Source: an uncultured Bacteroidales bacterium
GTDB lineage: Bacteria > Bacteroidota > Bacteroidia > Bacteroidales > UBA932
Assembly: GCA_905234285.1 (NCBI GenBank)
Contig: CAJOHK010000006.1
Span: 1 to 64,000, forward strand
Reading direction: 5' to 3'
DNA length: 64,000 bases
The first letter of the stretch is position 1. Each line of letters begins with the position of its first letter. The position numbers and the translations under genes are program-made. The notes under the pieces are model-generated. The model worked only from the letters and a program-made list of their open reading frames with translations. It did no database searches and was not told where the DNA came from. Shown piece by piece: positions 59,230 to 64,000 of the stretch.

Positions 59230-60030
59230 ATGAATACCATCCATCCCATGGCCTATGTACACCCGTCTGCCAAGCTGGGTGACAACGTGGAAGTAGGTCC
59301 CTTCGCCTTTATCGATGCCAATGTCGAGATTGGCGACGGCTGCCATATCATGAACAACGCCACCATCTTCAACCATGTGAAAATGGGAAAAGACTGCACG
59401 GTTTTCCCCGGAGCCGTGGTGGGGGCCATTCCGCAGGACCTCAAGTTCGAGGGAGAGGATTCCTGGGTAGAGATTGGCGACCGCGTGAATATCCGCGAGT
59501 GCGCTACCATCAACCGCGGCACCAAGGCCAGCGGAAAGGGCGTTACCAAAATCGGCAACGACACCCTCATCATGAGTTACGTGCATGTGGCGCACGACTG
59601 TGTCATCGGCAATCACTGCATCATTGTGAGCTACGCCGGAATGGCCGGAGAGACGGAAGTGGACGATTGGGCCACCATGGGCGGCAAGTCCGGCTGCCAC
59701 CAGTTCTCCAGAATCGGCAGCTATAGCTTTGTGGCCTTTGGCACCCGCGTCACCAAGGACGTTCCTCCCTTTGCCCTGGCGGGCCGAGAGCCCATTGTCT
59801 TTGAGGGTGTGAACCGAGTAGGTTTGCTGCGCCATGGCTTCTCCGAGGAAGAAGTGAACAACATCAAGGCCATGTACGATGCCCTTTATTTCCAGGGCAT
59901 GAACGTGAGCCAGGCGCTGGAGTACATCGAGGCCAATTTCCCCGCCTCGGAGCACCGGGATATGCTGCTGAATTTCATCCGCCGCTCCAAGCGGGGCATC
60001 ATGTCCAAGCCTCGCCCTACCTCCCGCTAG
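59230..60030 (+). CDS. lpxA: Acyl-ACP--UDP-N-acetylglucosamine O-acyltransferase LpxA
   Basis: 266 aa left-handed beta-helix protein with hexapeptide repeats (IHPMAYVHPSAKLGDNVEVG, IGDRVNIRECATINRGT), catalytic His in SYVHVAHDCVIGNHC and an alpha-helical C-terminus (GLLRHGFSEEEVNNIKAMYD). First acylation of lipid A. Directly after lpxC. Confidence 0.96.
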   Translation: MNTIHPMAYVHPSAKLGDNVEVGPFAFIDANVEIGDGCHIMNNATIFNHVKMGKDCTVFPGAVVGAIPQDLKFEGEDSWVEIGDRVNIRECATINRGTKASGKGVTKIGNDTLIMSYVHVAHDCVIGNHCIIVSYAGMAGETEVDDWATMGGKSGCHQFSRIGSYSFVAFGTRVTKDVPPFALAGREPIVFEGVNRVGLLRHGFSEEEVNNIKAMYDALYFQGMNVSQALEYIEANFPASEHRDMLLNFIRRSKRGIMSKPRPTSR

Positions 60031-60031
60031 C

Positions 60032-60751
60032 GTGCTGCTTTCTACCGCATACTTCCCGCCTGTGAGCTGGTTTGCCCTGGCGGCCCGTGATATGACGCTG
60101 TCTCCGGACAGCGTTCTTCCTTCCTGCGCCTGCCTGGAAGCCTGCGAGAACTACCAGAAGCAAAGCTATCGCAACCGCTGCTACATCCTGGGACCCCAGG
60201 GGCCGCAAATGTTGCAGGTGCCTGTGGTGCATAAAGCCCTGGAGGAAGACCCCTTTTCTGGAGCATTTGCCCGTACAGGGTCGCGAAACGACGCAGAGGA
60301 AAGGGTGCCTTCGGCCATGCCCATCTGCCAAGTACAAGTGGACTACTCCACACCCTGGGTGGTGCGAACAGAGCGGGCCCTGGACACCGCCTATGAGACG
60401 GCGGCCTACTATGAATATTATAGGGATGGGGTGTTTGCACGGCTGGAAGCCCAGCATGCCACGCTTTGGGAACTGAACCGTTCGCTGGCGGAATGGTGCA
60501 TGTCGCAATTGGGCGTTCACTGCAGGCTGCAAGCAACTACCGCTTTTGCCGCGCCCGGGTCCGTGTCCGATGACTACCGCTATGTGATTCATCCCAAACA
60601 TCCGGACACCGTGCTGCAGGACCTGGGACTTGATCGGCCTTACTACCAGGTGTTCCGAGACCGCATGGGCAGCTTCACCCCCGGCCTCTCCATCCTGGAC
60701 CTCCTCTTTAACGAAGGCCCCGACAGCATTCTCTGGCTAAAAGCCCTGTAA
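60032..60751 (+). CDS. WbqC family protein with repeat-encoded insertion
   Basis: 239 aa, GTG start 1 nt after the lpxA stop. Family landmarks: LLSTAYFPPVSWFALAARD, YRNRCYILGPQGPQ, AYYEYYRDGVFARL, YRYVIHPKHPD, YYQVFRDRMGSFTPGLSILD and LLFNEGPDS. WbqC-like proteins are linked to polysaccharide genes; activity unclear. Between LQVPVV and QVQVDYSTPW, where relatives have about a dozen residues, there are about 34, including FSGAFARTGSRNDAEE, encoded by a repeat also found at 5799-5850. The insertion keeps the frame. Confidence 0.85.
   Translation: MLLSTAYFPPVSWFALAARDMTLSPDSVLPSCACLEACENYQKQSYRNRCYILGPQGPQMLQVPVVHKALEEDPFSGAFARTGSRNDAEERVPSAMPICQVQVDYSTPWVVRTERALDTAYETAAYYEYYRDGVFARLEAQHATLWELNRSLAEWCMSQLGVHCRLQATTAFAAPGSVSDDYRYVIHPKHPDTVLQDLGLDRPYYQVFRDRMGSFTPGLSILDLLFNEGPDSILWLKAL
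60252..60304 (+). repeat. 53-nt repeat inserted in frame in the wbqC-like gene
   Basis: 60258-60287 is identical to the reverse complement of 5816-5845 (30 nt), and the following 15 nt are similar. The ends CCTTTT and GAGGAAAGG are inverted. Copy number elsewhere in the genome is unknown. Confidence 0.75.
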
Positions 60752-60766
60752 TTGTACGTATGCTGT

Positions 60767-60871
60767 CGATCACTTAAGTTGCTGTATATCAGCACTTTAC
60801 AGAAATTCAGTCCGGCTATTTGCCAGACTGAATTTCTGTAATCTATTGATAATCATCATGTTAAGTGATCG
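60767..60871. repeat. Interspersed palindromic repeat, copy 10
   Basis: Outer arms CGATCACTTAA (60767-60777) and TTAAGTGATCG (60861-60871) are exact complements. Core TACAGAAATTCAGTCCGGC (60798-60816), loop TATTT, complement at 60822-60840 with one mismatch. Between convergent wbqC and lpxD. Confidence 0.85.
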
Positions 60872-60884
60872 CGGTCGTGCGGAA

Positions 60885-61874
60885 TTACTCGGCGGCGGCT
60901 TGCTTGAAGAGGGCGTAGGCCTTGAGGTACTGCTTGGCGGGGATGACGGGGGAGCCCAGAAGCACCTCGCCCTCCTTGCGGATGTTGCCCAGCACGCCGG
61001 CCTGGGCCAGCAGCGTGGTATGGTCGGCGATCTTCAGGTGCCCGGCAACGCCCACCTGTCCGGCCAGGATGCAGTACTTGCCGATAACGGTGGAGCCGGC
61101 AATACCGCACTGGGCCGCCATTACCGTATGGTCGCCGATGATGACGTTGTGCGCAATCTGGCACAGGTTGTCGATGCGAACGCCGTTGCCGATGACGGTA
61201 GATTCCATCTGAGCCCGGTCTACGGTGGTGTTGGAGCCAATCTCTACATCGTTGCCGATGACCACGTTCCCCAGGTGCTCGATCTTTTCCCAACTGCCGT
61301 CCGGCTGCGGCGCATTGCCAAAGCCGTCGGAGCCGATGATGCACCCGGCATGCAGAATGACATGGTTGCCGATGCGTGTGCCCGGATAAATGACCACCCC
61401 CGGATAAATGAGGCAATCCTTGCCGATGACCACGTCGTCGCCAATGTACACATGGCCGTGGATGATGGTGCCATCGCCGATGCTGCTGCGCCGGCCCACC
61501 TTGGAGAAAGCGCCCAGGTACACCTTTTTGCCGAATTTGGTAGAGAGATACCAGTGGGCGAACAGGCTGCGGTGCCTGCGGGCCTTCTGCTTTTTCTTGG
61601 CCACATAGCTCAGTAGTTCGGCTACGGCAGAATAAGCGTTCTCTACGCGCACCAGGGTGGCCGATACCGGCTCCTTGGGCACGAAGTCCTTATTCACAAT
61701 GAGGATAGCGGCCTTGCTGCTGTACACGTAAGGCTCGTACTTGGGGTTGGCAAAGAAGCTTACGGTGCCGGGTTTCCCGCTCTCGATCTTGGCCATTTTG
61801 GTGGCCACGGCGTTCTCGTCGCCCTCTACCGTGCCCTTGAGCAGCTGCGCTAAAAATTTGGCTGTGAATTCCAT
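60885..61874 (-). CDS. lpxD: UDP-3-O-acylglucosamine N-acyltransferase LpxD
   Basis: 329 aa. N-terminal uridine-binding domain (about 1-95, [20 protein letters not shown]), then a left-handed beta-helix ([40 protein letters not shown]) and a C-terminal helix ([20 protein letters not shown]). It adds the second acyl chain after LpxC. An insert [18 protein letters not shown] between the two domains is basic and longer than usual. Follows gpmI by 3 nt. Confidence 0.94.
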   Translation of the reverse strand: MEFTAKFLAQLLKGTVEGDENAVATKMAKIESGKPGTVSFFANPKYEPYVYSSKAAILIVNKDFVPKEPVSATLVRVENAYSAVAELLSYVAKKKQKARRHRSLFAHWYLSTKFGKKVYLGAFSKVGRRSSIGDGTIIHGHVYIGDDVVIGKDCLIYPGVVIYPGTRIGNHVILHAGCIIGSDGFGNAPQPDGSWEKIEHLGNVVIGNDVEIGSNTTVDRAQMESTVIGNGVRIDNLCQIAHNVIIGDHTVMAAQCGIAGSTVIGKYCILAGQVGVAGHLKIADHTTLLAQAGVLGNIRKEGEVLLGSPVIPAKQYLKAYALFKQAAAE

Positions 61875-61877
61875 AAT

Positions 61878-63398
61878 TTAAATCAGCGGCTCCGCGGTCA
61901 TGGCGGCAGGCTGGGGGATGCCCATGAGCTTGAGGATGGTGGGGGCCACATTGCAGAGGGCTCCGTCCTTGACGCTCTTTACGGCATCGCCGGCGTTGAT
62001 GACTACGAACTGTACGGTATTGAGGGAATGGGCGGTGTTGGGGGTGCCGTCGGCGTTCACGGCAAAATCGGCGTTGCCGTGGTCGGCGGTGAGCAGCACC
62101 ACATAGTCCTGGGCGATGGCTTCGTCCACCACGTTCTGCACCAGCTTGTCTATGCAGGTGACAGCCTGGGTGATGGAGTTGTAGATGCCGGTGTGACCCA
62201 CCATGTCGCCGTTGGCAAAGTTGAGGATAATCATGTCTTCCTTGCCGCTTCGGATCTGCTCGATGAGTTTCTCGGCTACTTCCGGTGCGCTCATCTGGGG
62301 CAGAAGGTCGTAGGTGGGCACCTTGGGGCTGTTCACGAGGATGCGGTCCTCGTTCTCGAAAACGGTCTCGCGGCCGCCGTTGAAGAAGAAGGTCACATGG
62401 GCGTATTTCTCGGTTTCGGCGATGCGAAGCTGACGCTTTCCGGCCTTGGAAACGGTCTCGCCCAGGGTGTCCTGCACCAGCTCCTTGTCAAAGAGGATGT
62501 GCACGCCCTTAAAGGAAGCGTCGTAGGGGGTGAGGCAGCAGTAGTAGAGGGGAATGGTGTGCATGCCTTCCTCCGGCATGTCCTGCTGGGTGAGGACGGC
62601 GGTGAGCTCGCGGGCGCGGTCGTTGCGGAAGTTGTAGAAGATGATGGCGTCGCCTTCCTCGATGGTGGCCACGGGCTTGCCGTTCTCGGTAACCACGATG
62701 GGTTTGATGAACTCGTCAGTGACGTCGGCGTCGTAGCTGGCCTGGATGCCCGCCTGGGCCGATTCAAAAGCGGCGCCCTTGCCCTCTACCAGAAGGTCGT
62801 AGGCTTCCTTGACGCGGTTCCAGCGCTTGTCGCGGTCCATGGCGTAGAAGCGGCCGCAAACGGAGGCTACCTTGCCGGTGGTTTCGGCCATCTTTTCTTC
62901 CAGTTCCTTCACGAATCCCAGACCGCTGCGGGGGTCGGTGTCACGGCCGTCCATGAAAGCGTGGACATACACTTTGTCCAGGCCCTCTTCCTTGGCCACG
63001 CGCAGGAATTCGTACACGTGATCCAGGGAGCTGTGCACGCCGCCGTGGGAGGTGAGGCCCATCAGGTGCAGCTTTTTACCGCTGGTCTTCACATACTCGT
63101 AAACGGCTTTAATCTCTGCATTCTGGAGGAGTTTGTGCTCCCGGCAGGCAATGTTGATCTTTACCAGATCCTGGTACACAACGCGTCCGGCGCCCAGGTT
63201 CATGTGGCCCACCTCGGAGTTACCCATTTGGCCGTCGGGAAGGCCCACATACTCGCCGCAGGCTTGTAGATGGCTGTGGGGATACTTGGCGCGAAGCGCA
63301 TCGATATGGGGTGTGCCCTGGGTCCAAATGGCATTGGAATAGTCGTGGCGGCCTTCGCCCCAACCATCCAGAATCATGAGAAGTACTTTACGGTTCAT
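61878..63398 (-). CDS. gpmI: 2,3-bisphosphoglycerate-independent phosphoglycerate mutase
   Basis: 506 aa. Alkaline-phosphatase-like core with [10 protein letters not shown], the phosphoserine region [56 protein letters not shown] and the metal site [10 protein letters not shown]. It interconverts 3- and 2-phosphoglycerate in glycolysis. Cotranscribed with lpxD. Confidence 0.97.
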   Translation of the reverse strand: MNRKVLLMILDGWGEGRHDYSNAIWTQGTPHIDALRAKYPHSHLQACGEYVGLPDGQMGNSEVGHMNLGAGRVVYQDLVKINIACREHKLLQNAEIKAVYEYVKTSGKKLHLMGLTSHGGVHSSLDHVYEFLRVAKEEGLDKVYVHAFMDGRDTDPRSGLGFVKELEEKMAETTGKVASVCGRFYAMDRDKRWNRVKEAYDLLVEGKGAAFESAQAGIQASYDADVTDEFIKPIVVTENGKPVATIEEGDAIIFYNFRNDRARELTAVLTQQDMPEEGMHTIPLYYCCLTPYDASFKGVHILFDKELVQDTLGETVSKAGKRQLRIAETEKYAHVTFFFNGGRETVFENEDRILVNSPKVPTYDLLPQMSAPEVAEKLIEQIRSGKEDMIILNFANGDMVGHTGIYNSITQAVTCIDKLVQNVVDEAIAQDYVVLLTADHGNADFAVNADGTPNTAHSLNTVQFVVINAGDAVKSVKDGALCNVAPTILKLMGIPQPAAMTAEPLI

Positions 63399-63429
63399 AT
63401 CTAGGTTATTTATAATTCTCTAAAGTTTA

Positions 63430-63437
63430 CAAATATA
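63430..63437 (-). promoter_or_regulatory. Candidate -7 box for gpmI
   Basis: TATATTTG on the minus strand, 31 nt before the gpmI ATG. A -33 TTG is not evident. Confidence 0.4.
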
Positions 63438-63458
63438 CGGAATATTTTGAAATATGGG

Positions 63459-63570
63459 GGCGTAAAATGCAACTTGCTGATTTTCATTATTTTATGCAAA
63501 AGTCCCTGGGCGTTTTTGCCTAGGGACTTTTGTTCAATTGCTTAATAGTCAATCATTTACATTCGACGCC
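63459..63570. repeat. Interspersed palindromic repeat, copy 11 (variant core)
   Basis: Core AAAAGTCCCTGGGC (63498-63511), loop GTTTTT, GCCTAGGGACTTTT (63518-63531; one mismatch). Outer arms GGCGTAAAATG and CATTCGACGCC pair partly. Right flank GTCAATCATTTACATTCGAC is shared with copies 7 and 8. The tilS stop codon and last six codons lie in its right arm. T-runs on each side make it a plausible two-way terminator. Confidence 0.8.
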
Positions 63571-64000
63571 TCTTGGGCGGTAATCCGAATAATGCGCCGG
63601 GTTGTTTTGGTCACCCGAACGCTGTGGTCAATGCAGTAGGGAATTACGGCCAGCACATGATGCGGGTCGGCGGCGCTTTTCAGGAGCGGCACAAAGGGCT
63701 TTTCATCGGCCGGGATATGATGGTCTGTGAACCAGTCCTGCATCTTCTTTTTGCCCGGTGCCCCCAGCGGCCGAATCCAGTCGCCGCTTTCCCACTGGCC
63801 GAAAACTGCTTTCTGTAGATGGGGGGCGCCATGAGCGAGGAGGGCTTCCAGGACGGTGGGCTCAAGTTTATCGGCATCCAGGATGAGCACACCAACCGGT
63901 TGCTTCAACGGCTGGCTACCGTCCCAGGGCTCCTGGACCAGGTCCACATCGTCTTTGGACCAGGTCCATGCCTTTTTTGGCCCAGGTCCGATTTTGCCCC
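63549..64000 (-). CDS. tilS: tRNA(Ile)-lysidine synthase TilS, C-terminal part (runs off the window)
   Basis: The last 150 or so codons of a minus-strand gene; the frame is open to the window edge. The TilS C-terminal domain is recognisable: FGQWESGDWIRPLGAPGKKK, MQDWFTDHHIPADEKPFVPL, VLAVIPYCIDHSVRVTKTTR, RIIRITAQE. The catalytic N-terminal part lies outside. TilS makes lysidine in tRNA-Ile(CAU). The final residues ASNVND and the stop are encoded by repeat copy 11. A 22-bp tandem repeat lies at 63934-63990. Confidence 0.85.
   Translation of the reverse strand, partial: GKIGPGPKKAWTWSKDDVDLVQEPWDGSQPLKQPVGVLILDADKLEPTVLEALLAHGAPHLQKAVFGQWESGDWIRPLGAPGKKKMQDWFTDHHIPADEKPFVPLLKSAADPHHVLAVIPYCIDHSVRVTKTTRRIIRITAQEASNVND
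63934..63990. repeat. 22-bp tandem palindromic repeat inside tilS
   Basis: TGGACCAGGTCCA at 63934-63946 and 63956-63968, and TGGCCCAGGTCCG at 63978-63990: three units with exact 22-bp spacing. Because 22 is not a multiple of three, each unit is read in a different frame. Confidence 0.7.

Noticed and set aside
60767..60871. Integron attC sites
   Set aside because: The outer arms TTAAGTGATCG loosely recall attC core boxes, but there is no GTTRRRY consistency, no cassette-like array and no integrase, and the neighbours are housekeeping genes.

Overview
The window looks like chromosomal DNA of a GC-rich member of the Bacteroidota, most likely Bacteroidales. The support is SusC/SusD pairs, lipoprotein-rich operons, family markers such as DUF3822, DUF4293 and DUF4492, and promoters of the Bacteroidota type (TTG, about 20 nt, TAnnTTTG). 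No rRNA, tRNA, CRISPR or phage genes were seen. The species cannot be resolved from sequence alone.

Layout. 1-925: two palindromic repeats, then an AT-rich MntA/HepT-type nucleotidyltransferase-HEPN pair bracketed by a short direct repeat that duplicates the 3' end of the next gene. 922-21178: a polysaccharide utilisation locus. On the minus strand run susC, susD, a DUF1735 surface lipoprotein, two DUF4855 proteins (the second fused to a DUF6259-like barrel and frameshifted), a phosphodiester glycosidase, a GH20 hexosaminidase and a GntR-type regulator. Divergently transcribed are a GH3 and a GH127/DUF1680 enzyme. 21283-35632: ettA; a six-gene operon from nrnA (frameshifted) to a serine hydrolase; a membrane-anchored protein of unknown function with DUF3822, rsmD and cstA; a HerA-like ATPase; a DUF1295 protein. 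35744-38626: DUF4492-cydA-cydB for bd oxidase. 38627-51604: CoA transferase, an acidic protein of unknown function, mazG, queF, prfA, a fatty-acid cluster (fabK-fabF-fabZ) with cell-division and membrane genes, folP, tmk and a MauE-like protein. 51599-64000: a CotH/Big2 lipoprotein, infB-nusA-rimP, lpxC-lpxA-wbqC, lpxD, gpmI and the 3' part of tilS.

The most unusual feature is an abundance of palindromic sequences that intrude on genes. About eleven copies of a roughly 105-bp two-tier palindrome sit between genes. The central hairpin changes between copies but stays self-complementary, while the flanks are conserved. Some copies supply start, signal-peptide or stop codons to neighbouring genes. 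Separately, a 52-53-nt repeat interrupts the DUF4855/DUF6259 gene and expands wbqC in frame, an 80-bp near-perfect palindrome lies inside folP without breaking it, and a shorter palindrome lies in nrnA. Together they resemble gene-invading palindromic elements such as the Rickettsia RPEs, here in a Bacteroidota background. This interpretation is an inference from one window.

Other regulatory observations: two TGTAC-type palindromes between the divergent PUL transcripts suit an AraR-like GntR regulator; nusA has its own promoter followed by a terminator-like hairpin in its leader; and gh3 and folP start within about 5 nt of their -7 boxes, suggesting leaderless mRNAs.
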